This document shows positions 44,238 to 54,481 of a stretch of DNA of 64,000 bases, piece by piece. Under the pieces are notes generated by a model that did no database searches, was not told the origin of the DNA, and saw only the letters and a program-made list of their open reading frames with translations. Source of the DNA: Curvibacter sp. CHRR-16. Lineage in GTDB: Bacteria > Pseudomonadota > Gammaproteobacteria > Burkholderiales > Burkholderiaceae_C. Position numbers and translations under genes: made by a program. Every line of letters starts with the position of its first letter. Position 1 is the stretch's first letter. The stretch is from positions 62,001 through 126,000 of the forward strand of contig NZ_JAHCSH010000005.1 in NCBI RefSeq assembly GCF_018474005.1, written 5' to 3'.

Positions 44238-45063
44238 GTGTTGCAGTGGCGCACGGCCACAAGCTGGCCAAGGCGATGCGCTGCACTTGCAGTCCCACGG
44301 GCTCTGTTTGCATGACACACAGCACATCGCCTTTGATGACGGTATGGCCTTGGCACACCCAGTCACTGAGAACATGACGGAGCCTGCCTTGGCCTAGTGC
44401 GGTGCTACTGGGGTTATGCGTATGGCCGTGGATCAGCGTATGGCAAGCATGGGTTTGTAACCACTGCGCAGCCAGTGGCAGGTCTATTTCGGAGTACACC
44501 GCGTGCGCTTGCTTGTTGGCTTGGCTTTGCTGGCGCAGACTCTTTGCAATATCCACCCGTTCTGCATAGGGGCGCTGCAAGAAATCATGCTGCCACGCTG
44601 GACTGCGCACCATGCTGCGAAACGCTTGGTACGGTACATCGTCGGTGCACAAGGCATCGCCATGGGTCAAGAGCAAGCGCTCATCATTCCATTGCACTAC
44701 CGTGGGGTCTGCTACTAGCTGGACGTGGGCTGCGCGCGCCAAGTCGTCACCCATCAGGAAGTCACGGTTGCCGTGCATCAGATAAATGGGGCGCTCTGGT
44801 AGTCGTTGTGCGGCTTGTGTCAGTACGTCCACACACCGGGCTTCAAAGCCTGTAGGGGCGTGGGTCAGTGTGTCATCACCAACCCATACTTCGAAAAAAT
44901 CACCCAATATGAAAATGGCGTTCGCTGTGCTGGTGAGCATGTACGAGCGCCATGCTTGGAATGTCGCCTCGTCTTCTTCATGCAGATGAATGTCGGAGAT
45001 GAATTCCAAGCGACTCCACGCTGAAGGCACGTTCAGCACTGGAGTTGTGGGGGGCATGGTCAT
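44224..45063 (-). CDS. lpxH: UDP-2,3-diacylglucosamine diphosphatase LpxH
   Basis: A 279-residue calcineurin-type phosphoesterase. The metal motifs are complete: SDIHLHE (Asp24, His26), [23 protein letters not shown] and IHGHTHNP. LpxH hydrolyses UDP-2,3-diacylglucosamine to lipid X at the inner face of the inner membrane in lipid A synthesis. It is slightly longer than E. coli LpxH (240 residues), with an extra N-terminal stretch and tail. ATG 45063 overlaps the ppiB stop (ATGA); ATG 45057 is also possible. It is the last gene of a five-gene envelope operon. Confidence 0.92.
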   Translation of the reverse strand: MTMPPTTPVLNVPSAWSRLEFISDIHLHEEDEATFQAWRSYMLTSTANAIFILGDFFEVWVGDDTLTHAPTGFEARCVDVLTQAAQRLPERPIYLMHGNRDFLMGDDLARAAHVQLVADPTVVQWNDERLLLTHGDALCTDDVPYQAFRSMVRSPAWQHDFLQRPYAERVDIAKSLRQQSQANKQAHAVYSEIDLPLAAQWLQTHACHTLIHGHTHNPSSTALGQGRLRHVLSDWVCQGHTVIKGDVLCVMQTEPVGLQVQRIALASLWPCATATLTPR

Positions 45064-45569
45064 GCCAAGACGGTGGCTTTTTCAATCACGATGTTCTCGT
45101 TGGGAACATCTTGGTGAAAGCCTTTGCGACCTGTCTTCACGCCTTTGATTTGGTCCACGATATCTTGGCCTTTGACCACTTGACCGAACACGGCGTAACC
45201 CCAACCGCTTGAGGTGGGGGAGCTGAAGTTCAGGAAGTCGTTGTTGGCAACGTTGATGAAGAACTGGGCCGTTGCCGAATGTGGGTCGGATGTGCGGGCC
45301 ATGGCCAAGGTGTAGGTGTTGTTCTTAAGTCCGTTGTCGGCTTCATTCTTGATGGGGGCCTTGGTTTCCTTTTGCTTGAATTCTTCGTCCATGCCGCCGC
45401 CTTGGATCATGAAGCCGTTGATGACGCGGTGAAAGATGGTGCCGTCATAGTGGCCGCTGGTGACGTACTCCAAAAAGTTGGCGACCGAGGTGGGCGCTTT
45501 CTCTTGGTTGAGCTCGATTTCGATGTTGCCGTAGCCTTTGATACTGAGTTCTACGCGGGGTTGTGTCAT
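45060..45569 (-). CDS. ppiB: Cytoplasmic cyclophilin-type peptidyl-prolyl isomerase (PpiB)
   Basis: ATG 45569 gives 169 residues without a signal peptide. The cyclophilin core is intact: [37 protein letters not shown] and GYAVFGQVV. It catalyses cis-trans isomerisation of Xaa-Pro bonds in the cytoplasm. It sits directly behind a periplasmic paralogue (20 bases) and overlaps lpxH by ATGA. The pairing of cytoplasmic and periplasmic cyclophilins before lpxH is typical for Burkholderiales. Confidence 0.93.
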   Translation of the reverse strand: MTQPRVELSIKGYGNIEIELNQEKAPTSVANFLEYVTSGHYDGTIFHRVINGFMIQGGGMDEEFKQKETKAPIKNEADNGLKNNTYTLAMARTSDPHSATAQFFINVANNDFLNFSSPTSSGWGYAVFGQVVKGQDIVDQIKGVKTGRKGFHQDVPNENIVIEKATVLA

Positions 45570-45589
45570 GGGAATACTCCAAAAAAGAT

Positions 45590-46174
45590 TCAAGGGGTTT
45601 GCAAGGACGCTGCTTGGATGATGACCGGCTCTGCGGGTACATCGGCCATATAGCCAAAGCGGGTGGTTCGCACGGCTTTGATTTTTTCCACTACTTCAGT
45701 GCCTTGGATGACTTTGCCAAACACGGCGTAGCCATAACCATCGGGCATGGGGGCGTTGAGGTTGGTGTTGTTTGTGACATTGATAAAAAACTGTGCCGTG
45801 GCGGAGTTGGGGTTGCCTGTGCGCGCCATCGCCACGGTGTAAATGTCGTTCTTCAGGCCGTTGTTGGTTTCCAGGGGAATGGGGTCATGGGTGGGTTTTT
45901 GCTCCAGTTTGGGTGTGAAGCCGCCGCCTTGGATCATGAAGCCGTTGATAACGCGGTGAAATAAGGTGCCATCGTAGTGATGCTCTTTCACATACCGAAG
46001 AAAATTTTGCACAGTTTTAGGTGCTTTTTCGGGATACAGCTCAATCACGATATTGCCCATATTGGTTGTTAGCTGTACTTTGGGCAGAGGATCGGCTGCC
46101 TGGGTGAATGGTGCTGCTAGCACGAGCAGGCCAGCTAGCGCATGCAAACGCCAACGTTCAATGGTCTTCTTCAT
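45590..46174 (-). CDS. ppiA: Periplasmic cyclophilin-type peptidyl-prolyl isomerase (PpiA-like)
   Basis: ATG 46174 gives 194 residues with a signal peptide cut near TQA (about residue 26). The cyclophilin motifs are the same as in the next gene ([38 protein letters not shown]), so the two are paralogues with different cell locations. The start overlaps the stop of the L,D-transpeptidase gene (ATGA). Confidence 0.92.
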   Translation of the reverse strand: MKKTIERWRLHALAGLLVLAAPFTQAADPLPKVQLTTNMGNIVIELYPEKAPKTVQNFLRYVKEHHYDGTLFHRVINGFMIQGGGFTPKLEQKPTHDPIPLETNNGLKNDIYTVAMARTGNPNSATAQFFINVTNNTNLNAPMPDGYGYAVFGKVIQGTEVVEKIKAVRTTRFGYMADVPAEPVIIQAASLQTP

Positions 46175-47421
46175 TGTGTACCTTCGTAAAAAATCTTCCA
46201 ATGTTCTTTGTCTCGAATCCAGTACTGGCGCTTTTTCTGGCTAGATCGGGTGCCTTCGTTAATTTCGTCAAAATTGGCGATCATGATGTCATCACGGTCT
46301 TTCCAACGCATGAAAGAGGCTTCTTTGAGTTCAATGGATCTGCCCCCCGTTTTGCTGACCTCTTTTTTCAGACTGTCTTTCCAAGTACCCAAATCTTTGC
46401 TGGTGTTGTTCTTGAAGTCTTGAGCATAAAACGACATCAGTGCAGACATGTCGCCTGACGCTTTAGCGCTTCGCCATTGCAGCAGGGTGGTTTCAAAGTG
46501 CTGCAAGGTGGTTTTGTCTGCATCGGGCTTTACCCACTGAATTTCAGGCGTAATAAGTACCGGCGTGGTTCTGGTTTCCACTGTTTGGATGATGCGCGTG
46601 AGGTCTGGATTGGCTAGCACTACGCAGCCATCGCTGGCTTTGGGAGCGCGAGAAAACTGGGTTGGTGGAGTTCCATGCAGCCAAATCCCCCCTCCTGTTT
46701 TGCCACGTTTGAGATCCAAAGCATTGGGGTAGTTGATGGGTAGCGCGCCTGCCCCATAGAAGTCTTTGAGTGACTTGGGATCCAAGTAACTGGTAATGAA
46801 GTAAACACCCAAAGGCGTGCGTTGATCGCCCTCTACCGATTTATCAATGCCAGCTTTACCAACGGATATGTAGTAGTCACTGATGAGTTCTAGCCCCGTA
46901 CTGCTGTTTTTGAAGAGGTAAAGCCGCGAGCGTGAGGCGTCAACAGCAATGGCGTGTTTGATGGAGGGGGCCAAGCGCAAAAATTGCACAGGCACAGCGC
47001 CTTGTGGTGGACGCTCGCGCAATGCTCGAATTCGGCGTTGGGATTCTTCGCGCAAGTTATTGAGCGCCGTTTGGCTTTCAGCCTGAACTGGGGTGGGCAT
47101 GTCACCCAACTTTTGCAAAGGACGTACTTTGGCCATTAGCAAGTCGCCATATACCAATTGGCCTAGCTGGAAATGGGGCCATTGACGCACCATTTTTTCC
47201 GCTTGACCGAGGGCGTTGTCCATATCAGCTTTGCCGATGAGTTGCAGCACCTGTATGAGATGTGCCTCGGCTTTACCATCTTCCCGCACGGTGTTGCTGA
47301 CAGGCGTTGCTTGTGCGTGGTTGGGGGGGGCTTTGGCTTGTTTTACAGAGGCGCTGTGTGCGTTGGCGCAGAGCAGAAAAGTGGCTAATGCAACACCATG
47401 CAGGATTCTGAAAAAAGACAT
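46171..47421 (-). CDS. L,D-transpeptidase (YkuD) with C-terminal NTF2-like domain
   Basis: A 416-residue exported protein with a signal peptide (about 1-24). The YkuD domain spans about residues 155-290 and has IWLHGTP (His249) and the nucleophile motif ASDGCVVL (Cys266). A C-terminal NTF2-like domain (about 305-416) follows, of the kind seen in Cds6-type L,D-transpeptidases. The enzyme probably makes 3-3 peptidoglycan cross-links or anchors proteins to the wall. The upstream TPR gene ends with a related NTF2-like domain. It overlaps ppiA by four bases. Confidence 0.88.
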   Translation of the reverse strand: MSFFRILHGVALATFLLCANAHSASVKQAKAPPNHAQATPVSNTVREDGKAEAHLIQVLQLIGKADMDNALGQAEKMVRQWPHFQLGQLVYGDLLMAKVRPLQKLGDMPTPVQAESQTALNNLREESQRRIRALRERPPQGAVPVQFLRLAPSIKHAIAVDASRSRLYLFKNSSTGLELISDYYISVGKAGIDKSVEGDQRTPLGVYFITSYLDPKSLKDFYGAGALPINYPNALDLKRGKTGGGIWLHGTPPTQFSRAPKASDGCVVLANPDLTRIIQTVETRTTPVLITPEIQWVKPDADKTTLQHFETTLLQWRSAKASGDMSALMSFYAQDFKNNTSKDLGTWKDSLKKEVSKTGGRSIELKEASFMRWKDRDDIMIANFDEINEGTRSSQKKRQYWIRDKEHWKIFYEGTQ

Positions 47422-47439
47422 GCAATTCGTTGTGGGGAG

Positions 47440-48555
47440 TTAGTTGACCGATTCACGTGTAATGAGCCAACGATCTCCGTTTTTCACCAAGTCCAATGTT
47501 TTGTTGCTACTCACTGCTAGACCGCCTGCTTTGTATTCTTGGCGGAATTTTGCACTGGCTCGGTTGTTATGTAGGGTGATTTTGATGCCTTCAACTTTGA
47601 CGCTGATTGTCTTCTTGCTGGTAATTTTTTGCGTTCTGTCGTCTTCCCAGCTTTTGCGAGACATGTTGGCAGGCGTATCGAACTCTTTGCTGTAGGCAGC
47701 AAAGTAGGCTTTCATGTCTTTGTTGGCCCAGGCCTTGGCCCATGCGCGCACGGCCGTTTCAATATCCTTGTCGGGTTTTTGTGCAGTTTTGTCTGTATCG
47801 CTAGCGGCCGATTTGGCCGGTGTACCGCTGTTGTTCGCTGCGGTCGCAGGCGTGCTTGGCGTGGTCGTTGGGGTGGTTGCGACAGGCGCACTAACGGGGG
47901 CTGACGGTGTTTTTTTGTCGCTAGGGTTACCAGCACCTGCTTGCACAGGCAGCGTGGGGGGAGCTTTGCTTACTGTAGGTGCATTGCTAGTTGGGGCGAT
48001 GGTGCTGGGTTTGCTTTTGCCGTTGGTATTGGGGCTGAACAGTTCCCGAATCAGGGCCAGTTTAGGCGGCACAACCGTGTTATTGGAGTCCAGTTGCAGT
48101 GCCTTGTTGTAGGCTTGGCTGGCCAGCTTGGCATACACATCGCCTAAGTTTTCATGCGCAGTGGCGTAGCTGGGATTGGTGCGGATGGCCATTTCCAGCG
48201 CATTGCGTGCTTTGTCGTATTGGCCTTCTCCAGCATACAAAACGGCCAAGTTGTTGTAGGGTTCTGGCAGTTCTGGGTAGTCTTCTGTGAGCCGTGTGAA
48301 GGTCGTAATAGCGTCCGATGTTTTGCCGCTGTCGCGTTGCACAACCCCTTTGATGAAACGCATTTGCGGATCACGCGGTTTTTGTGCCAAGTACTGGTCT
48401 GCTTTGCTCAGGGCTTCGGCGTATTTTCCATTCTTGGCCAGCTGCGCTACATCCGAGTATTCGTCAGCCAGTGCCCACATGGGGCTGAGAAAAAACACCC
48501 CACACAAAAGCGTTTGACGAAGTTGGCGAGGAGTAAACGGATGCGCAAAGTTCAT
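47440..48555 (-). CDS. Exported TPR protein with C-terminal NTF2-like domain
   Basis: ATG 48555 gives 371 residues; a signal peptide ends near ALA (about residue 30). About four TPR units fill residues 32-165 (EALSKADQYLAQKPRDPQMRF, PYNNLAVLYAGEGQYDKARNAL). A long Pro/Ala/Thr/Ser-rich linker follows (about 175-255), then an NTF2-like domain (about 260-371, AVRAWAKAWANKDMKAYFAAYS). The last domain resembles that of the adjacent L,D-transpeptidase, 18 bases downstream. It probably acts as a periplasmic scaffold for wall enzymes; this is inferred. It is divergent from cysS. Confidence 0.82.
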   Translation of the reverse strand: MNFAHPFTPRQLRQTLLCGVFFLSPMWALADEYSDVAQLAKNGKYAEALSKADQYLAQKPRDPQMRFIKGVVQRDSGKTSDAITTFTRLTEDYPELPEPYNNLAVLYAGEGQYDKARNALEMAIRTNPSYATAHENLGDVYAKLASQAYNKALQLDSNNTVVPPKLALIRELFSPNTNGKSKPSTIAPTSNAPTVSKAPPTLPVQAGAGNPSDKKTPSAPVSAPVATTPTTTPSTPATAANNSGTPAKSAASDTDKTAQKPDKDIETAVRAWAKAWANKDMKAYFAAYSKEFDTPANMSRKSWEDDRTQKITSKKTISVKVEGIKITLHNNRASAKFRQEYKAGGLAVSSNKTLDLVKNGDRWLITRESVN

Positions 48556-48719
48556 AAAATCTGTTTTTCTAGCGTGTTGCCGAACTGTCAAAGATGGGCT
48601 TTATACTGCTAGCCGATTGTATCTGACCAAGTCCACCACAATGCCTTGGCATGGGGTGATTGCGGAGCAGCCTCTATCGGTTTTTTGCCCGTGTCACCGC
48701 CAATTTCACTCCCGTTCGC

Positions 48720-50108
48720 ATGTCTCTACGCATTTACAACTCCATGGCGCGCGCTGTGCAGCCATTTCAACCTCTTGTTGCTGGTTCTGTGCAGATGTAT
48801 GTCTGCGGTATGACGGTTTATGACTACTGTCATCTGGGGCATGCACGCTCCATGGTGGCTTTTGACGTTGTGCGCAAATGGCTGCAGGCCAGTGGCTATG
48901 CCGTGACATTTGTGCGCAATATCACCGACATAGACGACAAAATTATTCGCCGTGCTGTCGAAAATGGCGAGTCCATTCGCTCGCTGACAGATCGGATGAT
49001 CGCAGCTTTGCACGAGGACTCTGTCGCCTTGGGTATTGCCGCTCCAGATCACGAGCCCCGTGCGACCGAATACGTTGGTCAAATGCTGGGTCTGATAGAT
49101 AAGTTGGAGCAAGCGGGCTATGCCTACCGCAGCCCTGAGGGGGATGTGAATTATTCGGTGCGTAAGTTTGATGGTTATGGCAAGTTATCGGGTAAGAGCT
49201 TGGATGAGCTGCGTGCGGGTGAGCGTGTTGCCGTTGCACAGACAAAGCAAGATCCTTTGGATTTCGTGCTATGGAAATCGGCCAAACCGACCGAACCAGT
49301 CGATGCCAAATGGTCTTCGCCTTATGGGGATGGGCGTCCTGGCTGGCATATCGAATGCTCGGCTATGAGCGGAGCGCTCTTGGGGGAGACGTTTGATATC
49401 CACGGCGGCGGTGCCGATTTGCTCTTTCCACACCATGAAAATGAGATCGCGCAAAGCGAAGCGGCCTGTGGCAAAACCATGGCTCAGTATTGGATGCACA
49501 ACGGGTTTGTGACCCGCGACAATGAAAAAATGTCCAAAAGCCTGGGCAATTTTTTCACTATCCGTGACGTGCTAGCCCAGTACGATGCAGAAACGGTGCG
49601 GTTCTTTATTGCCCGAGCCCATTACCGCAGTGCACTGGCATACAGCGATGTCCATTTGAACGATGCCCGGACAGCATTGCGACGTCTCTACACTGCTTTG
49701 GCTTCTGTGCCTAGCTTGGATAGTGTCAACGCAGCCACGATAGATTGGAGTAATCCGTACGCACAGCGCTTTCGTGTCGCTATGGACGAGGATTTCGGTA
49801 CGCCCGAAGCGGTTGCTGTGCTGTTTGAGTTGGCTGGTGAAGTCAACAAAACGGCATCCCTTGAGTTGGCGATTGTGTTGCGCCAGTTAGGTGGAATTTT
49901 GGGGGTTTTGCAGCAAGAGCCCGAGGTGTTTTTGCGTGCGGGGGCATCGGTCGATGCGGCTTATGTGCAAGCGCAAATTACCTTGCGCCAAGAAGCCAAA
50001 GCAGCCAAAGACTATGCTTTGGCCGACCAAATTCGCAAAGCCTTGCTCGACAAGGGTATTGTGCTCAAGGACACGCCAGCAGGGACGACATGGGAGGCTG
50101 TGTCTTGA
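48720..50108 (+). CDS. cysS: Cysteinyl-tRNA synthetase
   Basis: ATG 48720 gives 462 residues, the normal length; the longer frame adds 20 residues with no family match. Zinc and active-site residues are visible: YVCGMTVYD (Cys29), the HIGH-like HLGH (38-41), [19 protein letters not shown] and [10 protein letters not shown]. It charges tRNA-Cys with cysteine. The stop overlaps the next gene. Confidence 0.95.
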   Translation: MSLRIYNSMARAVQPFQPLVAGSVQMYVCGMTVYDYCHLGHARSMVAFDVVRKWLQASGYAVTFVRNITDIDDKIIRRAVENGESIRSLTDRMIAALHEDSVALGIAAPDHEPRATEYVGQMLGLIDKLEQAGYAYRSPEGDVNYSVRKFDGYGKLSGKSLDELRAGERVAVAQTKQDPLDFVLWKSAKPTEPVDAKWSSPYGDGRPGWHIECSAMSGALLGETFDIHGGGADLLFPHHENEIAQSEAACGKTMAQYWMHNGFVTRDNEKMSKSLGNFFTIRDVLAQYDAETVRFFIARAHYRSALAYSDVHLNDARTALRRLYTALASVPSLDSVNAATIDWSNPYAQRFRVAMDEDFGTPEAVAVLFELAGEVNKTASLELAIVLRQLGGILGVLQQEPEVFLRAGASVDAAYVQAQITLRQEAKAAKDYALADQIRKALLDKGIVLKDTPAGTTWEAVS

Positions 50109-50734
50109 CGGCATTGTCCAACCCCAGTTACTGGGAGGATGCTTGCAAGCACCTGATCAAAAAAGATCGGGTTATGCGCCGTCTTATTCCACAATTCGGG
50201 GATGTGTGTTTGCAGTCCCGGGGCGATGCTTTTGTTACGTTGGCTCGCAGCATTGTTGGGCAGCAAATCTCTGTCAAAGCGGCGCAAGCTGTGTGGGATC
50301 GTTTCGAGCGCTTGCCCAAGCAGTTGTGTCCCCAAGAGGTACTAAAGCTCAAAGTTGATGACATGCGTGCAGCCGGTTTGAGTGCACGCAAAGTTGAATA
50401 TTTGGTGGATTTGGCGCTGCATTTTGCAAATGGCAGCCTGCATGTAGCCAACTGGCTGGAGATGCCTGATGAAGAAATCATCAAAGAATTGGTGTCTATT
50501 CGTGGCATTGGTCGGTGGACGGCAGAGATGTTTCTGATTTTTCACCTGATGCGCCCCAATGTGCTGCCTCTGGACGATGTGGGGCTGATCAGCGGGATCA
50601 GCAAGAATTATTTTTCGGGTGAGCAGGTCAGTCGCAGTGATATGCGTGAAGTGGCCGCTGCTTGGCAACCGTATTGCACGGTTGCAACTTGGTATATTTG
50701 GCGCTCACTGGATCCATTGCCAGTTGCCTATTGA
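50090..50734 (+). CDS. DNA-3-methyladenine glycosylase II-like (AlkA/HhH-GPD family)
   Basis: A 214-residue base-excision glycosylase. The helix-hairpin-helix is [16 protein letters not shown] and the catalytic Asp lies in LPLDDVGL. The early [14 protein letters not shown] is typical of the compact AlkA-like group. It removes alkylated purines from DNA. ATG 50090 overlaps cysS by 19 bases; a TTG at 50105 with GGGAGG (50092-50097) seven bases upstream and a TTGA overlap with the cysS stop is an equally good start. Confidence 0.9.
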   Translation: MGGCVLTALSNPSYWEDACKHLIKKDRVMRRLIPQFGDVCLQSRGDAFVTLARSIVGQQISVKAAQAVWDRFERLPKQLCPQEVLKLKVDDMRAAGLSARKVEYLVDLALHFANGSLHVANWLEMPDEEIIKELVSIRGIGRWTAEMFLIFHLMRPNVLPLDDVGLISGISKNYFSGEQVSRSDMREVAAAWQPYCTVATWYIWRSLDPLPVAY

Positions 50735-50750
50735 ACAAAGGAGAAATACG

Positions 50751-51725
50751 TTGGCCAAGAGAACTTTTCTCGATTTCGAGCAACCCATTGCGGAGCTGGA
50801 AACCAAGATTGAAGAATTGCGGTACGTACAAAATGAGTCTGCTGTAGATATTTCTGCAGAAATTGAGCAACTGAGCAAAAAAAGCCAGCAACTGACCAAG
50901 GACATCTACAGCGATTTGTCGCCTTGGCAAATCACCAAAATTGCACGCCATCCTGAGCGTCCGTATACCTTGGACTATGTTGGTGAAATTTTCACCAATT
51001 TTGTGGAATTGCATGGGGATCGCCACTTTTCTGACGATTTGAGCATTGTGGGCGGCTTGGCTCGTTTCAATGGCGTGCCTTGCATGGTGCTGGGGCATCA
51101 AAAAGGCCGCGATACCAAAGAACGTGGTGCCCGCAACTTTGGCATGAGCAAGCCTGAAGGCTATCGCAAGGCCTTGCGTCTGATGAAGTTGGCGGAGAAA
51201 TTCGGCTTGCCCGTGTTCACGTTCGTGGATACGCCCGGTGCCTACCCCGGTATTGATGCGGAAGAGCGCGGTCAGTCTGAGGCGATTGGACGCAATATCT
51301 TTGAAATGGCGCAGTTGGAAGTCCCAGTGATTACCACCATCATTGGTGAAGGTGGCTCGGGAGGTGCTTTGGCTATTTCTGTGGCCGATCAAGTCATCAT
51401 GCTGCAGTACTCCATTTACTCGGTGATTAGCCCCGAAGGATGCGCATCCATTTTGTGGAAAACAGCCGAGAAATCCCAAGACGCAGCCGAAGCGTTAGGC
51501 ATCACGGCACATCGCCTCAAAGCCCTGGGTTTGGTCGACAAAATTGTGAATGAGCCTGTCGGTGGCGCTCATCGCGATCACAAGCAAGCCTGTGCTTTTC
51601 TAAAGCGAGCTCTCAATGATGCCTATCGCCAAGTGGCTGATTTAAAGACCCAAGAGTTGCTGGATCGTCGCTACGAGCGCTTGCAAAGCTATGGTCGCTT
51701 CACCGATACCAAGGCAGGGCGCTAA
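50751..51725 (+). CDS. accA: Acetyl-CoA carboxylase carboxyltransferase subunit alpha
   Basis: 324 residues starting at a TTG (50751), supported by AAAGGAG (50738-50744) and by the usual AccA N-terminus [12 protein letters not shown]. The carboxyltransferase core has [37 protein letters not shown] and [11 protein letters not shown]. With AccD it transfers carboxyl from biotin to acetyl-CoA, the first step of fatty acid synthesis. It lies 16 bases after the glycosylase gene in the typical Burkholderiales order. Confidence 0.95.
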   Translation: MAKRTFLDFEQPIAELETKIEELRYVQNESAVDISAEIEQLSKKSQQLTKDIYSDLSPWQITKIARHPERPYTLDYVGEIFTNFVELHGDRHFSDDLSIVGGLARFNGVPCMVLGHQKGRDTKERGARNFGMSKPEGYRKALRLMKLAEKFGLPVFTFVDTPGAYPGIDAEERGQSEAIGRNIFEMAQLEVPVITTIIGEGGSGGALAISVADQVIMLQYSIYSVISPEGCASILWKTAEKSQDAAEALGITAHRLKALGLVDKIVNEPVGGAHRDHKQACAFLKRALNDAYRQVADLKTQELLDRRYERLQSYGRFTDTKAGR

Positions 51726-51748
51726 GCCTTTGCTGCGGTGTATCGCCT

Positions 51749-52696
51749 ATGGCCCAGTCGCTTGACCAGGCTATTGCAGATTTCAACCCCCAGCTCAGTC
51801 TGGGGGTTGCTTTTAGCGGGGGTGCTGATTCCACTGCCTTGCTGGCTGCAGCATGGCAGCGTTGGCCGGGGCAGGTGGTCGCACTCCACGTCAACCATGG
51901 TTTGCAAGCAGCGGCCGCCCATTTTGAGAACCATTGCAAAGCTTTTTGTGCTGACCATGCAATTCCTTTGCTGATCGAGCATGTGAATGCGCATGCGCAA
52001 GCAGGGCAGAGTCCAGAGGATGCTGCTCGCATCGCACGCTACCAAGCCCTTGTGCGCATGGCCAAACAGGCATCTATTGCATCAATTGCTTTGGCCCAAC
52101 ACGCCGACGATCAAGTGGAAACAGTGCTGATGGCGTTGCTGCGGGGTGGAGGGTTGGCTGGTTTGGCGGGTATGCCAACCCATTGGCTGCGCGATGGCAT
52201 CGAGTTTCACCGCCCTCTGCTCACTGTCGCGGGGGCGAGTGTGCGCCTGTGGCTTGCCACCCATGGACTGCCTTTTATTGAAGACCCAAGCAATACCGAT
52301 GAGCGTTACACGCGCAACAAAATTCGGCAACGACTGCTGCCAGTGGTCTACGAGTTGTTTCCACACGCCCGTGAGACGATTGCGCGCTCTGCAAAGCATA
52401 TGTGGTCAGCGCAGCAGTTGCTGGATGTGCAAGCGGCAGAAGATGCAGACAAGGTTCTAGATGTAGGCAATGGGGGAGTGCGCATTCGTGCGCTGCAGCA
52501 ACTCGCACCAGAGCGGCAGCAACAAGTACTGCGCTATTGGCTGAAAAATGCGGCGTACACCACACCAACTGCAGCCCAGATGCAAGAACTGCTGCGCCAA
52601 GTGGCAGCCTGCACCACCCGAGGGCATAGTATTCACATCAAAGTTGGTCTGGGGTTTGTGCAACGCAGAGGGGCGTTTTTGGTTTTTGCGGCATAA
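51749..52696 (+). CDS. tilS: tRNA(Ile)-lysidine synthase
   Basis: A 315-residue N-type ATP pyrophosphatase with the PP-loop SGGADS (residues 23-28), LHVNHGLQ and LAQHADDQVETVLMALLRGGG. TilS changes C34 of the AUA-reading tRNA-Ile to lysidine in the cytoplasm. It is shorter than E. coli TilS (432 residues); the C-terminal domain is reduced, as in other betaproteobacteria. The ribosome site is weak. It follows accA by 23 bases. Confidence 0.93.
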   Translation: MAQSLDQAIADFNPQLSLGVAFSGGADSTALLAAAWQRWPGQVVALHVNHGLQAAAAHFENHCKAFCADHAIPLLIEHVNAHAQAGQSPEDAARIARYQALVRMAKQASIASIALAQHADDQVETVLMALLRGGGLAGLAGMPTHWLRDGIEFHRPLLTVAGASVRLWLATHGLPFIEDPSNTDERYTRNKIRQRLLPVVYELFPHARETIARSAKHMWSAQQLLDVQAAEDADKVLDVGNGGVRIRALQQLAPERQQQVLRYWLKNAAYTTPTAAQMQELLRQVAACTTRGHSIHIKVGLGFVQRRGAFLVFAA

Positions 52697-52722
52697 AACC
52701 GTGCCATAATAACGGCTTGTCA

Positions 52723-52815
52723 GGAAACGTGACCGAGTGGCCGAAGGTGCTCCCCTGCTAAGGGAGTATGGGGTGTTGAGCCTCATCGAGGGTTCGAATC
52801 CCTCCGTTTCCGCCA
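52723..52815 (+). tRNA. tRNA-Ser (GCU)
   Basis: The acceptor GGAAACG (52723-52729) pairs with CGTTTCC (52805-52811), discriminator G and encoded CCA (52813-52815). The anticodon stem CTCCC/GGGAG holds loop CTGCTAA, anticodon GCT at 52757-52759. A long variable arm (class II) is present, as expected for serine tRNAs. A CATAAT -10-like box lies at 52705-52710. Confidence 0.96.
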
Positions 52816-52821
52816 AATAGC

Positions 52822-52852
52822 AAGCCCCGCCCAGTGCGGGGCTTTGTTTTTT
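52822..52852 (+). terminator. Rho-independent terminator after tRNA-Ser
   Basis: The stem AAGCCCCGC / GCGGGGCTT with a 5-base loop is followed by TGTTTTTT. The stop of the convergent LOG-family gene is at its end. Confidence 0.88.
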
Positions 52853-52858
52853 GCTGTG

Positions 52859-53728
52859 TTACTCAGGCAATTGGTAGAACTGGCGAATCTTGTCCCATGC
52901 CAATTGGGGATCGTCCACGATCTCAAACAAATCCAAGTCTTCAGGCGAAATGACGCCTTCTTCGATCAACAAATCAAAATTGATCAAACGTTTCCAGTAT
53001 TGGCTGCCAAACAAAATGATGGGTACGGGCTTGGCCTTTCGCGTTTGTACCAAGGTTACGACCTCGAAGAGTTCATCAAGCGTACCGAAGCCACCGGGAA
53101 ATGCCACCAATGCTTTGGCGCGCATCATGAAATGCATTTTGCGTGCTGCAAAGTAGTGGAATTTGAAGCATAGCGATGGCGTGATGTAGGGGTTGGCGCT
53201 TTGCTCGTGGGGGAGTGTGATGTTCAGTCCCACTGAGGGAGCTTGCAGCTCGTGGGCGCCACGGTTAGCGGCTTCCATGATGCCGGGCCCACCACCGGTG
53301 CAGATGTACACCCGGTCAGTAGCAGCTTTGTCGGCACTGTAAGTGGCGACAATGCGTGCGAATAAGCGTGCTTGTTCATAGTAAACAGCATTGCGCACCA
53401 AGCGTTCTGCGTGTGTGATTTGCTGTGTATTGCCCGAGGCTTTGGCGCTTTGCAGTTTGGCTTGCGCGTCATCAGGGCTTAAGAAGCGTGCGCTGCCAAA
53501 AACGACGATGGTGTTTTCAATGCCTTGCTGGGCTTGCTCAAGATCGGGTTTGAGCATTTCCAGTTGGAATCGGATGCCGCGTGTTTCTCGGCGCAACAGA
53601 AACTCGGGATCCGCAAATGCAAGGCGGTATGCATCTGCTTCGAGCGTATAGCCTTGATCGGAGTGGCGTTGCAAGTCAGCCCATGCATTCGCGATGCGGG
53701 CTTCATTCAGGTTTTGCGTGTTTTCCAT
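52859..53728 (-). CDS. LOG-family (TIGR00730-type) nucleotide phosphoribohydrolase-like protein
   Basis: ATG 53728 gives 289 residues. The Rossmann-like core has the two family motifs YICTGGGPGIMEAANRGA and AFPGGFGTLDELFEV. Members cleave cytokinin or other nucleoside 5'-monophosphates to the free base and ribose 5-phosphate. This is the longer bacterial form with about 90 extra N-terminal residues; older annotation as lysine decarboxylase is wrong for the family. It lies downstream of efp on the same strand, separated by a terminator. Confidence 0.87.
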   Translation of the reverse strand: MENTQNLNEARIANAWADLQRHSDQGYTLEADAYRLAFADPEFLLRRETRGIRFQLEMLKPDLEQAQQGIENTIVVFGSARFLSPDDAQAKLQSAKASGNTQQITHAERLVRNAVYYEQARLFARIVATYSADKAATDRVYICTGGGPGIMEAANRGAHELQAPSVGLNITLPHEQSANPYITPSLCFKFHYFAARKMHFMMRAKALVAFPGGFGTLDELFEVVTLVQTRKAKPVPIILFGSQYWKRLINFDLLIEEGVISPEDLDLFEIVDDPQLAWDKIRQFYQLPE

Positions 53729-53767
53729 AGTGGCATTGTTGGTTGATGCTGGTTGCAACGATACCAA

Positions 53768-53792
53768 CAAAAAAGGCCCCAATCGGGGCCTT
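53768..53792 (-). terminator. Rho-independent terminator after efp
   Basis: On the minus strand, AAGGCCCC / GGGGCCTT with a 4-base loop runs into a T run (A residues at 53768-53772 on the plus strand), 29 bases after the efp stop. Confidence 0.88.
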
Positions 53793-53820
53793 GTGGAGCG
53801 AATTCACGCAAGCATGTTGC

Positions 53821-54375
53821 TTAGACGCGTTTTTTGTATTCGCCAGTACGGGTGTCGATTTCAACCTTGTCGCCTTGGTCTACGAAAATTGGCACGCCAA
53901 TTTCGAAGCCCGTAGCGATCTTGGCGGGCTTCAAGACCTTGCCAGAGGTGTCGCCCTTGACAGCCGGTTCAGTCCAAGTAATTTCACGCACTACGGTGGT
54001 GGGCAGCTCAACAGAGATGGCTTTGCCGTCGTAGAACACCACTTCTACCGCCATGCCGTCTTCGAGGTAGTGCAGGGCGTCGCCCATGTTTTCGGCTTCT
54101 ACTTCGTACTGGTTGTACTCGGTGTCCATGAAGGCGTACAGAGGGTCAGCGAAGTAAGAGTATGTGCACTCTTTCTTGTCCAAAATCACTTGTTCCATTT
54201 TGTCGTCGGCCTTGAAAACGACTTCGGAGCCAAAGTTGGACAGCAAGCTCTTCATCTTCATGCGCACGGTTGCCGCACCACGGCCACCACGTGCGTATTC
54301 AGTCTTGAGCACAACCATGGGGTCTTTGCCATGCATGATGACGTTGCCGGCGCGGATTTCTTGAGCGATTTTCAT
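53821..54375 (-). CDS. efp: Elongation factor P
   Basis: A 184-residue protein with the three beta-barrel domains of EF-P (start [14 protein letters not shown]; end GEYKKRV). The tip of the first domain reads [11 protein letters not shown], with Arg32 in the place modified by rhamnose in bacteria with EarP. The earP gene lies 106 bases upstream on the same strand, in agreement. EF-P rescues ribosomes stalled at polyproline. Confidence 0.96.
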   Translation of the reverse strand: MKIAQEIRAGNVIMHGKDPMVVLKTEYARGGRGAATVRMKMKSLLSNFGSEVVFKADDKMEQVILDKKECTYSYFADPLYAFMDTEYNQYEVEAENMGDALHYLEDGMAVEVVFYDGKAISVELPTTVVREITWTEPAVKGDTSGKVLKPAKIATGFEIGVPIFVDQGDKVEIDTRTGEYKKRV

Positions 54376-54481
54376 AGTAGAACAGAACGGTTTGTCGCCT
54401 CGTGCGACTGGTATGCCGCAGCAGCGGCGAAGGGAATTGGCAGGCGCGGGGCATTTGCCAATTCGTGCAAAGCCTTTGATT

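Noticed and set aside
43404-44375. Minus-strand frame of 323 codons opposite the extradiol dioxygenase gene
   Set aside because: The plus-strand frame has complete catalytic motifs, whereas this one has none and overlaps lpxH in another frame.
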